Assembly: GCF_900103175.1 (NCBI RefSeq)
Contig: NZ_FNLF01000002.1
Span: 434,001 to 498,000, forward strand
DNA: 64,000 bases
Reading direction: 5' to 3'
DNA from: Tsukamurella pulmonis
GTDB taxonomy: Bacteria > Actinomycetota > Actinomycetes > Mycobacteriales > Mycobacteriaceae
The translations under genes were made by a program, and so were the position numbers. The notes beneath the pieces are model-generated. The model had not been told where the DNA came from. It ran no database searches and was given only the letters and a program-made list of their open reading frames with translations. Below are positions 27,326 to 36,392 of the stretch, piece after piece (within the stretch, counting starts at the first letter, position 1; every line of letters begins with the position of its first letter).

Positions 27326-28225
27326 TCACGGCGCGGCGAGGAAGCGGGCGAAGTCGGCGGCGGGCGAGTCGTCGGCACCGTCGGCGGCGGTTACCGCCAC
27401 CACCGAGCGCACGGCCTCGGGGTCGGTGAGCCGCACGTGCCCGTGCGGGAACGGGGGGTCGCCCGGTGCCGGCCCGGGGACGAGGGCGAGCCCGAGCCCC
27501 TGTTGCGCCATCGCGCGGGCCATGGCCATGTCCTCGGTCTCGAGGACGATGCGCGGTTCGAATCCGACGCCCCGGAACAGCTCGTCGGTCGCGGAGCGCG
27601 TGCCCAGACCCGTCCGCGCCAGGATGAAGCCCTCGTCCGACAGCTCCGCGAGGGAGACCTCGGGCCGCGTCGCGAAGGGCGAGTCCGGCGGCGCCACCAG
27701 CACTAGCGCCTGGTCGAACAGCGGCGTCACCACCAGGCCCTCCCGTCGCGGCGGCGGCGAGACGAGGGCGGCGTCGATGCGGTGACCGGCCACCTCGTCG
27801 AGCAGGCCATCGGTCACGCCCAGCTCGAAGACGAACTGGACGTCGGGGTGCAGCCGGCGGAACCCGGCCACCGACCGGGGGACGAACGAGGCCCCGAGGG
27901 TGCGGATGAAGCCGAGGCGGATCAGCGGCGCCGGGGAGGCCTTGAGATCCGCGCGGTGCAGGCCCAGGGCGAGGCCGTCGAGCGCGCGTTCGGCGTACAG
28001 GGCGAGCTCGACGGCGGCGGGGGTGGGGGCGATGCCGCGGCCGTGCGCCTCGAACAGGCGCAGGTGCAGGCGCTGTTCGAGGCGGTGGATCGAGCGGCTC
28101 ACCGTGGTGGGGGTGAGCTTCAGTGCGGCCGCGGCGGCGGCGTAACTGCCGGTGCGCATGACGGCGTGGAACTCGGTGAGCCCGGGTGCGAGCGCGTGCT
28201 GACGCTGCGCCATCGAATGCTGCAT
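27326..28225 (-). CDS. LysR-family transcriptional regulator
   Basis: A 299-residue LysR regulator: the N-terminal winged HTH (about 15-75, GSYAAAAAALKLTPTTVSRS, then IHRLEQRL) and the periplasmic-binding-protein-like effector domain (from about 95). It is divergent from a TauE/SafE permease gene with 92 bp between them, the classical LysR arrangement, so it probably controls that gene. The start has no clear ribosome-binding site; an ATG four codons later is possible. The effector is unknown, possibly a sulfonate/sulfite-related compound. Confidence 0.88.
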   Translation of the reverse strand: MQHSMAQRQHALAPGLTEFHAVMRTGSYAAAAAALKLTPTTVSRSIHRLEQRLHLRLFEAHGRGIAPTPAAVELALYAERALDGLALGLHRADLKASPAPLIRLGFIRTLGASFVPRSVAGFRRLHPDVQFVFELGVTDGLLDEVAGHRIDAALVSPPPRREGLVVTPLFDQALVLVAPPDSPFATRPEVSLAELSDEGFILARTGLGTRSATDELFRGVGFEPRIVLETEDMAMARAMAQQGLGLALVPGPAPGDPPFPHGHVRLTDPEAVRSVVAVTAADGADDSPAADFARFLAAP

Positions 28226-28229
28226 ATCT

Positions 28230-28244
28230 GCATCATAGCGATGC
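28230..28244. promoter_or_regulatory. Candidate LysR operator
   Basis: GCATC-ATAGC-GATGC is a 15-bp dyad just upstream of the LysR start and within the divergent gap; a second TGCAT element overlaps it (28221-28225). The size fits the T-N11-A LysR box. The remaining gap holds a GAGGAG site for the permease. Confidence 0.45.
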
Positions 28245-28317
28245 GAAAGAGGCTGTTTTCATGCCTATCAGTCACGAATAGTCTGGTGTTAGTTAGCCAA
28301 GCGACGAAAGAGGAGTC

Positions 28318-29175
28318 ATGACTCAGGTAGCAGCCCCGGCGTCGACCGGATCGGCCGTGGCCGGCCCTCGGATCCCGGGCCCGCGACGGTCCGCGTCGAT
28401 CGGCTTCCTGGGCGGGATCTCCGGCGGTCTCCTCGGCGGCGGAACCGGCGTGGTCACGGTCCCGGCCCTGGATCGGCACTCGACGCTCTCGCGCCACGTC
28501 ATCCACGGCACCTCGACGCTCGCCAACGTCTCCGCCGCCCTGGTCGGGTCGATCGTCTACGCGCTGCGCGGTGGGCACGTCGACTTCGTACCCGGTGTCG
28601 GCCTGATGATCGGCGGCATCGTGGGCGCCTACGTCGGCGCGCGCTGGGTCTCGAAGGTGCCCGAGGTGGTGCTCCGCTCGCTCTTCGTCCTGGTATTGGT
28701 GCTCTCGTCGACCAAGTTCCTCCTGCAGGGCTTCGGTATCGAGGTCGGGTCCTCTTCGGGCCTGTTCGACGGTGCGCCGCTGATCGTCGCGGTGGCGACG
28801 GTGACGGGGCTGCTCGTCGGCGCGTACTCGGCGGCCATGGGGCTCGGCGGCGGGTTGCTCGTCGTGCCGGTGATGGCCGTGATGTTCGGCGCCGATCTGC
28901 ACACCGCGGCCGGAACGTCGCTCCTGGTCATGCTGCCCAATGCGATCGTCGGGGCGGCCACGCACATCCGGCACGGCAGTGCCGATCTGCAGGTGGGCAA
29001 GCCGCTGGCGCTGGCGGCCCTGCCGGGCTCGCTGGTCGGCGTGAGTCTCGCGCTCGCCCTCCCGGAGCGCGGGCTCGCGGTCGTGCTCGGCTCGTTCATG
29101 GCGTTCCTCGCGGTCCGCGAGGTGCTGCGCTGGCGCCGGACGGTGCTGGCCGAGCGCGCCGAGCGCACCGTCTGA
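28318..29175 (+). CDS. TauE/SafE-family sulfite/anion exporter
   Basis: A 285-residue inner-membrane protein of the TauE/SafE (DUF81) family, which exports sulfite, sulfoacetate or other small anions. About eight hydrophobic segments are present, with the two family glycine motifs GFLGGISGGLLGGGTGVV (about 28-45) and GAYSAAMGLGGGLLVVPV (about 165-182) that mark the repeated halves. The first 25 residues are polar and cytoplasmic. It is divergent from LysR. The substrate is not determinable here. Confidence 0.88.
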   Translation: MTQVAAPASTGSAVAGPRIPGPRRSASIGFLGGISGGLLGGGTGVVTVPALDRHSTLSRHVIHGTSTLANVSAALVGSIVYALRGGHVDFVPGVGLMIGGIVGAYVGARWVSKVPEVVLRSLFVLVLVLSSTKFLLQGFGIEVGSSSGLFDGAPLIVAVATVTGLLVGAYSAAMGLGGGLLVVPVMAVMFGADLHTAAGTSLLVMLPNAIVGAATHIRHGSADLQVGKPLALAALPGSLVGVSLALALPERGLAVVLGSFMAFLAVREVLRWRRTVLAERAERTV

Positions 29176-29247
29176 CCTGCTGATCCGCGTCCCCGGACCG
29201 CTCCGGGCCCGAGGCTGTTCGCGTGCACGAGAGGAAAGGAGCCCGAC

Positions 29248-29751
29248 ATGTCCTCCGTCAATGATTCGTATGAGAAAGCGACTGGTAGTAGAATTCTCGC
29301 CATGACAGGCGGGGAGGCGGAAGCGGCACCACTGCTGCTCGCCCAGCGCCTCAACTCGCTCTACGAGCGCGAGGCCAAGGCGGGGCGCCCGCGTACCAAC
29401 AACGCGATCGCCGAGCAGTTGCGTGAACGCAACCCCGGGCTGCGGGTCTCCGGCGGCTACCTCTCCGCGCTCCGCAACGGTGGGCGCGCCAACCCCTCGA
29501 TCGAACTGCTCCGCGCGCTCGCCGCGTACTTCGAGGTCCCCGTCGACCATCTGACCGCGCCGGGCACCGACGACGAGGCCGCGCTCGCGGCGGAACTGGT
29601 CATGCGCGAGGCCGGCATCCGGGCCCTGGCGCTGCGCGCCGAAGGGCTCGGCGAGGCCAGTCTGGCCAGCATCGCCGCGATCATCGACAACGCCCGGAAG
29701 CTCGAGGGCCTGCCGGTGGCGGGTGAGCAGGCGCAGAACCCGACCGACTGA
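29248..29751 (+). CDS. XRE-type regulator (EspR-like)
   Basis: A 167-residue helix-turn-helix protein with an EspR-like arrangement: LLLAQRLNSLYE, then the HTH (NNAIAEQLRERNPGLRVSGG, YLSALRNGGRANPSIELLRA) and a helical C-terminal dimerisation region. Two starts are plausible. The ATG at 29248 has an AAAGGAG site. The ATG at 29302 follows a TAGAAT -10 (29289-29294) by the distance expected for leaderless mRNA, and homologous residues begin near it. It lies 43 bp before a convergent hydrolase gene and near a MAB_1171c-like/ImmA pair; such XRE genes often accompany them. Confidence 0.82.
   Translation: MSSVNDSYEKATGSRILAMTGGEAEAAPLLLAQRLNSLYEREAKAGRPRTNNAIAEQLRERNPGLRVSGGYLSALRNGGRANPSIELLRALAAYFEVPVDHLTAPGTDDEAALAAELVMREAGIRALALRAEGLGEASLASIAAIIDNARKLEGLPVAGEQAQNPTD
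29287..29296. promoter_or_regulatory. AGTAGAATTC motif before the XRE gene
   Basis: This 10-nt motif is identical to one before the hydrolase gene at 30739-30748. It overlaps a TAGAAT -10-like element. The two copies suggest autoregulation by the XRE protein and control of the hydrolase gene. Confidence 0.4.
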
Positions 29752-29794
29752 AACGTCGGCCGGGTTCCGGCGGATTGCTCTGCAGTGCAGTCGA

Positions 29795-30721
29795 TCACGC
29801 AGCGGAGCTGAGCTCCAGAGCGGCGAAGTGCCGCACGATCTCGGGGCCGGCCTCGCGGATCGAGGCCGCGTGGCCCGCTCCGGCGAGAACGGTGAAGCGA
29901 GCGGCCGGCATCGTCCCGGCGAGCAGCCAGGAATCCGCCAGGCGCTCGGTGTCGTGCTCGCCCGCGATGAAGAGAGCGGGCGTGAACACCGCTGCGTAGT
30001 CGTCGATCTCGCGTCCGGCGTCGAGCTCCTGGGAGTCGAAGAACGCAGCCAGGGCTCCCGGCTCGTTGGTGCGCAGTCGCTCGCGGGCCGATGCGCTGAG
30101 GGGGCGTTCGCGCTGGGTGTCCCAGCGGTCCATGAAGGTGTCCATCGACCCGCTGTCGAGCGCGGCCCGGGCGCCCGGGAAGAACACCCGGTCCGCCATC
30201 GAGGGCTGCGGGCGGTGCGAACCGCCAATGCACACCATCGATTCCAGGCGATCCGGTGCGAGGAAGGGCAGGCGCAACGAGGTGCGGGCACCGAGTGAGA
30301 AGCCAACCGTGTGGAACCGGTCGATGCCCAGCTGATCGGCGATGCCGAGCAGGTCGCGGGCCATCGTCTCGATCAGGTACTGCTGCGGGTCGACGGGCTT
30401 GTCGCTGGCGCCGTGGCCGAGCATGTCGACCTCGATGAGCGGGCGATCGCCGCGCAGCGCCTCGACGACTCCGACGGAGTGCCAGACCTGCGCCGACTGG
30501 AACGTCCCGTGCAGCAGGAAGACGGGGGTCTGGTCGCCGGTGTGCGCGGCCGCCGGCGTGAAGCGGTAGGAGATACGGGCGCCGTCGGGACGCCGGTAGG
30601 TCTCGGTACGGGTATCGACTACGGAATTCTCGTTCATGGCGAGCACCTTGCGGTCGTGGATGTCCCTGTCGCGGGAGAGCGGGAGTGCAACGTCCGGCGG
30701 CGTCGGCGGAACGTCTGTCAT
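29795..30721 (-). CDS. Alpha/beta hydrolase
   Basis: A 308-residue hydrolase of the alpha/beta fold. It has the oxyanion region LLHGTFQSAQVW (about 75-86), the nucleophile elbow GFSLGA (catalytic Ser), and a late GAGHAASIR with the catalytic His. The acid residue is likely in FIAGEHDTERLADS. The ATG at 30721 follows a TAGATA -10 by 6 nt (leaderless), while another ATG at 30637 marks the start of clear homology. It is probably cytoplasmic. It is convergent with the XRE gene and shares its motif. Substrate unknown. Confidence 0.82.
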   Translation of the reverse strand: MTDVPPTPPDVALPLSRDRDIHDRKVLAMNENSVVDTRTETYRRPDGARISYRFTPAAAHTGDQTPVFLLHGTFQSAQVWHSVGVVEALRGDRPLIEVDMLGHGASDKPVDPQQYLIETMARDLLGIADQLGIDRFHTVGFSLGARTSLRLPFLAPDRLESMVCIGGSHRPQPSMADRVFFPGARAALDSGSMDTFMDRWDTQRERPLSASARERLRTNEPGALAAFFDSQELDAGREIDDYAAVFTPALFIAGEHDTERLADSWLLAGTMPAARFTVLAGAGHAASIREAGPEIVRHFAALELSSAA

Positions 30722-30729
30722 CCACGGTA

Positions 30730-30748
30730 TCTACTGACAGTAGAATTC
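30730..30748. promoter_or_regulatory. TCTACTG-A-CAGTAGA palindrome and AGTAGAATTC motif
   Basis: A perfect 15-bp palindrome (30730-30744) extends into AGTAGAATTC (30739-30748), which recurs at 29287-29296. On the minus strand a TAGATA -10 lies next to it, upstream of the hydrolase gene. It is a good candidate operator for the neighbouring XRE protein. Confidence 0.5.
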
Positions 30749-30775
30749 GGTAGTGACACGAATCACTTTGGGAGC

Positions 30776-31930
30776 TTATTTACGGTCTGTTAACGATCGG
30801 TACTCCTGCGACACCGAGCTCACCCAGGAGATCTGCTGGTCGAAGGGGAGATCGGGGCGGCGGGCGATCTCGCCGAAACCGAGCTCACCCTCGAGTGAAG
30901 TGTCTGATTTATGCATTTGTAACACCGCGCCGCGGATCTCCCGAGCGAAGTCCGCACTCGACTGCGGGTGTGATCGCTCGTCGGACCCGGGCAGGAGCGG
31001 GGCCAGGTGGATCAGCCCGTCGTGGATGTCCACCATCATGCGGTAGACGCGGATCTCGGGGTGCGCCGTGCTGAGCCACGGCGTGGGCGCGGCGCCGCGG
31101 CTGGAGTTCAGGTCGGTCCACAGCGGTGTGAGCGCCCGGCAGGTGCGCCGCGCCCGGGCCGACCGCCTGGCGTCGCTCCACCGGTGCCGCGCCTCCGGGT
31201 AGGCGAACCCGAGGCCCAGGAGTGTCGCCGCCACGATCGCCGTTGCGGCGGTGAGGTACTCGAGCACGACGATCGGTGTCCCCCGCGCGCTGGAGAGCGC
31301 CTTCGCGGCCTGGTTGGCGGCGAAGATCAGATCGAGGACGACGCCCACCGAGATGATCGTGACCGCGGTGCGCACGGCCGGCGTCGCTCTCTCGCCGAGG
31401 CGGTCCGTGTGGAACCGGCAGGCGCCGAGCAGCACGAGGAGTCCGAACGTCAGCGTGCCCGCGTAGGTGAGGATGAGCGCCGTCCCCGTCGCGGTCTCGG
31501 CGAACTTCGCGCTGACGGATCCGACGAGGTCCGTGCGCGGTGTGTGCCACCAGAGGACGATCATCGCGAGCGTGCTGGCGACCGCGGCCCCGCCGATGCC
31601 GTAGCCGAACGGCCGGGTGACGGAGCCGTGCCGCCAGGCGCGGGCGACGAGGATCATCGCCGCGCACCAGAGCGGAGAGATGGCGTAGGTGATCAGGAGG
31701 GACGCCGAGTCCTCGAACACCGCGTTCACCCGGCGCACGATCCAGGGCGCTGCGCTGGCGAAGCCCAGGCCCTTGAGTGTGAACGAGACCGCAAGCCAGC
31801 GACGCACGCGCGCTGCGCGTCCCGGAGTGAGGCTGGTGGCCGCGATCAGAAGGGCGACGACGGCGCACGCTATCGCCGCCCCGGAGAACAGGACGTCGTT
31901 CAGGACGACGACGGTGGGCGGGGGCGGCAC
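30776..31930 (-). CDS. MAB_1171c-like (DUF6545) membrane protein
   Basis: A 384-residue integral membrane protein. About seven hydrophobic segments occupy residues 8-240 (for example LFSGAAIACAVVALLIAATS and LLITYAISPLWCAAMILVA), followed by a soluble C-terminal domain of about 140 residues (from WSDARRSARARRTCRALTPL). This architecture matches proteins called 'MAB_1171c family putative transporter' in actinobacteria; the function is not established. The GTG start has a GAGG site and lies 7 nt after the ImmA-like stop, so the two form an operon. The soluble tail suggests signalling as much as transport. Confidence 0.75.
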   Translation of the reverse strand: MPPPPTVVVLNDVLFSGAAIACAVVALLIAATSLTPGRAARVRRWLAVSFTLKGLGFASAAPWIVRRVNAVFEDSASLLITYAISPLWCAAMILVARAWRHGSVTRPFGYGIGGAAVASTLAMIVLWWHTPRTDLVGSVSAKFAETATGTALILTYAGTLTFGLLVLLGACRFHTDRLGERATPAVRTAVTIISVGVVLDLIFAANQAAKALSSARGTPIVVLEYLTAATAIVAATLLGLGFAYPEARHRWSDARRSARARRTCRALTPLWTDLNSSRGAAPTPWLSTAHPEIRVYRMMVDIHDGLIHLAPLLPGSDERSHPQSSADFAREIRGAVLQMHKSDTSLEGELGFGEIARRPDLPFDQQISWVSSVSQEYRSLTDRK

Positions 31931-31937
31931 GTCGACC

Positions 31938-32408
31938 TCATCGCGACAGCATGTGAGGGGCCAGGGTGGCGATGAATCCGCCGTCGTCGGCGAGGTGGCC
32001 GCGCCGGCGATCCCGTTCCGAACGGACCTGCGCGAACGCCGTCGCGAGTAGTTCCGCCTCGTGCTCCTGCGCCGGATCGGAGTGGGCGCTGCGGAACCGC
32101 ATCCGGCCCTGTGGTTCGGCCGCTGCTCCGTCGAGGTGCCCGCAGACCAGGTGCCCCAGCTCGTGGAAGATCACGTGTTCGGCGAAGAACGGCGGCAGGC
32201 CGGTCGCGTGGACGATGGTGTCCCGGTCGCGCCCGGCGAGCACCGTGCCGGTGATCCCGGTGCCGGTGAGGTCGGTGGCCGTCACGTCGATCGGTCGTTC
32301 ACGCCGCTCGGCGACGATCGCCACCAGCTCGGATGCACTCGACCAGGAGTCGCCCAGGCCGCGCGCGAGCCTCATCGCGTCGGCGAGGTCGATCACGGTC
32401 CACTGCAT
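31938..32408 (-). CDS. ImmA/IrrE-like HExxH metallopeptidase
   Basis: A 156-residue protein with the zinc motif HELGHLVCGH (about 82-91) and a downstream acidic EHEAELLATAFA helix, as in ImmA/IrrE (DUF955) peptidases that cleave XRE-type repressors. It lacks its own HTH, so the partner repressor should be separate; the XRE gene at 29248 is the nearest candidate. The ATG at 32408 has a GGAG site; a GTG one codon upstream is possible. It is the first gene of an operon with the MAB_1171c-like protein. The inducing signal is unknown. Confidence 0.8.
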   Translation of the reverse strand: MQWTVIDLADAMRLARGLGDSWSSASELVAIVAERRERPIDVTATDLTGTGITGTVLAGRDRDTIVHATGLPPFFAEHVIFHELGHLVCGHLDGAAAEPQGRMRFRSAHSDPAQEHEAELLATAFAQVRSERDRRRGHLADDGGFIATLAPHMLSR

Positions 32409-32620
32409 CACTGTCTCCGGGGCGGGGGCACGGGTGCGGATGCCAGTTAAGTTTAGTGAGGCTTCGGTTCGAGCGCACTACGAGAAGATCTTTTGTGAGG
32501 GACTGCACTCATCGGTGGGGCGCGTCCGTCGAATGCGGAGCCCGCCGTCGCGATGGCCCGGTCGAGGGCGTGCGCCCGAACCGGCGACGCCGCGCCACAA
32601 GTGCGTGGTCTACTGGCGGC

Positions 32621-33070
32621 GTGTTCGAGATCGAGTCGGACCCGTCGATCGTGGAGCTCGACAGGTACGTGCCGGAGGCGCCCGCGACGGTGTGGCGCGC
32701 GCTCACCGAGCCGGCGTCCGTCGAGCAGTGGCTCGTGCGGTCGGTCGGGCTGCGACCGGAGATCGGCACCACCTTCATCCTCGAGATCCCGTCGGATCCG
32801 CCGGGGGAGGTCTCGTGCGAGGTGATCGACGCGGTGCCCGCCGTGCGGTTCGCGCACAGCTACACGGATCTCCGGGCGCCTCGGCCGGCACGCTGGGTCG
32901 TCGACTGGAAACTGGTGCCGGAGGGGCGCGGGACCCGGATCGTCTTCACGATGTCGGGCTTCGACGTCGACGACCGGCAGCAGAAGTTCGCCCGCAACGC
33001 CGCGGAGCGTGGCTACCGCAACACGCTGATCCCCAAGCTCGCGGCCGCGGCGGCGGCGATCGCCGACTGA
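32621..33070 (+). CDS. SRPBCC (AHSA1-like) protein
   Basis: A 149-residue START-like domain protein (VPEAPATVWRALTEPASVEQ at about 16-35, then the typical WKLVPEGRGTRIVFTMSGF). The GTG at 32621 is chosen because homology starts there; no clear ribosome-binding site is seen, so it may be leaderless. The 32412-32620 gap upstream shows no gene. Ligand unknown. It is flanked by the ImmA-like gene (opposite strand) and a DUF1330 gene. Confidence 0.8.
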   Translation: MFEIESDPSIVELDRYVPEAPATVWRALTEPASVEQWLVRSVGLRPEIGTTFILEIPSDPPGEVSCEVIDAVPAVRFAHSYTDLRAPRPARWVVDWKLVPEGRGTRIVFTMSGFDVDDRQQKFARNAAERGYRNTLIPKLAAAAAAIAD

Positions 33071-33101
33071 CCGGTCCCGCAGTGGGACGGGCGCACCGGT
33101 G

Positions 33102-33395
33102 TCAGTCGAGGCCTTCGACGACGCGGAAGTCACGCTCCACGGCATCGCCCAGCGCTGCCAGCGCCTCTTGATACGCCGCGCTCTCGCGGGTGGCGACGGC
33201 CTGCTCGAAACTCTCGAACTCGATCAGGATCGTCCGCTCGGCGACACCCTGCTCGTACGGGGCGACACGACCGTCGCGGGAGAGGAGTCGCCCGCCGCCG
33301 GCCCGGACGGCTGCGCCGGCGAGCGCGTCGTAGGCGGCCACCTTCTCCGGATCCTTGATGACCCGGTAGACGCTGACCCAATACCCCTTGGCCAC
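33102..33395 (-). CDS. DUF1330 family protein
   Basis: A 97-residue dimeric alpha+beta-barrel protein of the DUF1330 family (KGYWVSVYRVIKDPEKVAAY at the N-terminus; TILIEFESFEQAVATRESAA, about 55-74). Function unknown in general; the fold is related to ferredoxin-like monooxygenase/dehydratase domains. Single gene, convergent with the SRPBCC gene. Confidence 0.85.
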   Translation of the reverse strand: MAKGYWVSVYRVIKDPEKVAAYDALAGAAVRAGGGRLLSRDGRVAPYEQGVAERTILIEFESFEQAVATRESAAYQEALAALGDAVERDFRVVEGLD

Positions 33396-33448
33396 GGTGT
33401 CTCCTGTGCTCGGAAGAGTTGCGTCAGGAGCTTAACGTCGCGCTGACC

Positions 33449-33943
33449 TCACAGTTCTGCGACGCGCTCGGTGAAGTCGGGAGGCAGGGGATCTCCCGCC
33501 TGCAGCTCGAGGTCGTGCATCACGCGCAGTGCCTTCGCGCTGTGGATCAACCAGCCCGTGGTGGAGACGCTGTCCGTGCTCAACGGCCGCGCGTCGACGG
33601 ACCCGGTGAGGAACTGCTGCGGGTGGACGGGCACGCAGGTGTTCGGCGCGAGGGACTCCATCGACCGTTCGGCCAGCCAGGAACGGAGCAGCTCCGCCTC
33701 CATGCCGGCCACGATGCTTCCCTCGAGGATCGCTGCGACGAACCGTCCCTGCTCGACGAAGTCGTCGACGATCATCGTGGAGGGGTCGAGCATGAACACC
33801 ATGGCGCTGTCATCGTCGGCCGCGGCATCGTCGTCGACCCAGAACTGAACGCCGGTCCAGTTCCCCGCAAGGACACGGGCCTTTCGGCCCGTCATCGCCG
33901 AGACGACAGCGGAATTGACCGCCGAGGTCTCGGCGTCGTACAC
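33449..33943 (-). CDS. Unknown protein, apparent N-terminal frameshift
   Basis: A 164-residue acidic protein with no recognised domain. A coupled ATG at 34032 (TGATG with the upstream stop) reads MFGGVSARTR and soon leaves this frame, whereas the present frame extends upstream as RERKNARAHQREPADAFVAL without any start codon. One missing C near 34022 (GGCGGCG for GGCCGGCG) would restore MFGRRERK. So the true gene is likely 33449-34032 with an indel. A GTG at 33943 is the only start in the open frame. The context suggests an immunity-like operon; the function is unknown. Confidence 0.6.
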   Translation of the reverse strand: MYDAETSAVNSAVVSAMTGRKARVLAGNWTGVQFWVDDDAAADDDSAMVFMLDPSTMIVDDFVEQGRFVAAILEGSIVAGMEAELLRSWLAERSMESLAPNTCVPVHPQQFLTGSVDARPLSTDSVSTTGWLIHSAKALRVMHDLELQAGDPLPPDFTERVAEL

Positions 33944-34031
33944 CTGTACCGCGCCCTTCTCGAGTGCGACGAAGGCGTCGGCGGGTTCGCGCTGGTGGGC
34001 GCGCGCGTTCTTGCGCTCACGCCGCCGAACA

Positions 34032-34466
34032 TCAGAACTCCTCTCCGCCGTCCGCGCTCCCGATCTCGCAGTGGTTCACGGAGAACCGGGAGAGCGTGTC
34101 CCACGCCCGATCCGAGACTTCGAGCAGGAGATCCTCGGTGATCCGCAGGTCGTCGGCAGCGGTGCCATGGACGTCGATCCACTCGAAGGTGAGGATGTCC
34201 GCGTTGTCGAGCTCTTCGCCCACCTGCTCGTCGAAGGCGATCCGGCAGTGCGGGTTCACGGAGAACCCCGTCAGGCCGGCGGTGCGCAGAGCGGCGAGGA
34301 GCCGCGGCGACATCAGGTACACCGGGAAACTCTGGATCAGATCGTCACCGAGCCAGCCTGCGACCACGAAGTGCAGTCGGTGCACCAGCGGCGGATGCAC
34401 CGATGTGTCCAGCACCGACTCGTCGCCGAGACCGCCCGCGACCTCGGGATCGAGCACACGGGACAC
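34032..34466 (-). CDS. Immunity-protein-like protein (Imm43/DUF1629-like), tentative
   Basis: A 144-residue soluble protein. The pattern SPRLLAALRTAGLTGF (about 55-70), then FEWIDVHGTAADDLRITEDL, then EVSDRAWDTLSRF near the C-terminus resembles DUF1629/Imm43-type immunity proteins, which protect against contact-dependent or polymorphic toxins. That comparison is from memory and weak. The GTG at 34466 has an AAGGAG site 4 nt upstream. It is coupled to the next gene by TGATG and is preceded by a 33-codon peptide gene. No toxin gene is adjacent. Confidence 0.6.
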   Translation of the reverse strand: MSRVLDPEVAGGLGDESVLDTSVHPPLVHRLHFVVAGWLGDDLIQSFPVYLMSPRLLAALRTAGLTGFSVNPHCRIAFDEQVGEELDNADILTFEWIDVHGTAADDLRITEDLLLEVSDRAWDTLSRFSVNHCEIGSADGGEEF

Positions 34467-34497
34467 GAGACTCCTTCTCCGGTCGACCGGCTGCGGG

Positions 34498-34599
34498 CTA
34501 CGGGATGAGCTTGGTGAGGAATTCCGCGACGACGTCGGTCGCGTATTCGACGGCCTTCCGCACTGCTCGGCGCAGGCGGCCGGGGCGCTGCGAACCCAT
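34498..34599 (-). CDS. Small amphipathic peptide, unknown
   Basis: A 33-codon frame beginning MGSQRPGRLRRAVRKA with an AGGGGGAG site 2-3 nt upstream of its ATG and ending in EFLTKLIP. The sequence from residue 9 forms a cationic amphipathic helix. It lies 31 bp upstream of the immunity-like gene in the same direction. It may be a leader peptide, a small membrane-active peptide or a remnant of a larger gene. Between 34600 and 34759 I see nothing else. Confidence 0.35.
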   Translation of the reverse strand: MGSQRPGRLRRAVRKAVEYATDVVAEFLTKLIP

Positions 34600-34759
34600 G
34601 TCTCCCCCTCGTGCCGCCGTGTCGACGACACCGCCGTCGATCCGTGGCCCGAGGTTAGCATCGCGGACGCCACTGTGAACAGACACTTGTTCGATGCTGC
34701 ATCGTCGCCCCAGGGTGTGCCGCTGGCCGCCGCGTCGCTCGACCGGGTGCGGGAACGAC

Positions 34760-34796
34760 TCAGGGGCGGTTCCGATGTGCTCGGAACCGCCCCTGA
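34760..34796 (-). terminator. Intrinsic terminator of tRNA-Ser(GGA)
   Basis: Perfect 15-bp arms, TCAGGGGCGGTTCCG (34760-34774) and its complement (34782-34796), with a 7-nt loop. It begins 4 nt past the tRNA 3' end on the minus strand. There is no U-tract. Confidence 0.75.
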
Positions 34797-34800
34797 TCTG

Positions 34801-34886
34801 CGGAGGATAGGGGATTTGAACCCCTGAGGGCTATTAACCCAACCCGCGTTCCAGGCGAGCGCCATAGGCCACTAGGCGAATCCTCC
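34801..34886 (-). tRNA. tRNA-Ser(GGA)
   Basis: A class II tRNA on the minus strand. The acceptor GGAGGAT pairs with ATCCTCC (34802-34808), the discriminator is G, and CCA is not encoded. The anticodon stem CTCGC/GCGGG (one G-U type or mismatch position) encloses CTGGAAC with anticodon GGA (UCC/UCU serine codons). The variable arm and the GGTTCAAATCC T-loop are canonical. Confidence 0.96.
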
Positions 34887-34893
34887 GTGGACC

Positions 34894-34913
34894 ACTGTAG
34901 ACGACGGCCCCCG

Positions 34914-34922
<9 letters not shown>
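34894..34922 (-). promoter_or_regulatory. Promoter of tRNA-Ser(GGA)
   Basis: On the minus strand TTGGGT (34922-34917) and TACAGT (34899-34894) are 17 bp apart, and transcription would start about at the tRNA 5' end. It overlaps the divergent ffs promoter. Confidence 0.6.
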
Positions 34923-36364
<1,442 letters not shown>

Positions 36365-36392
36365 GGCGCGCCTGAGCAGGAGGATCGCGCCG

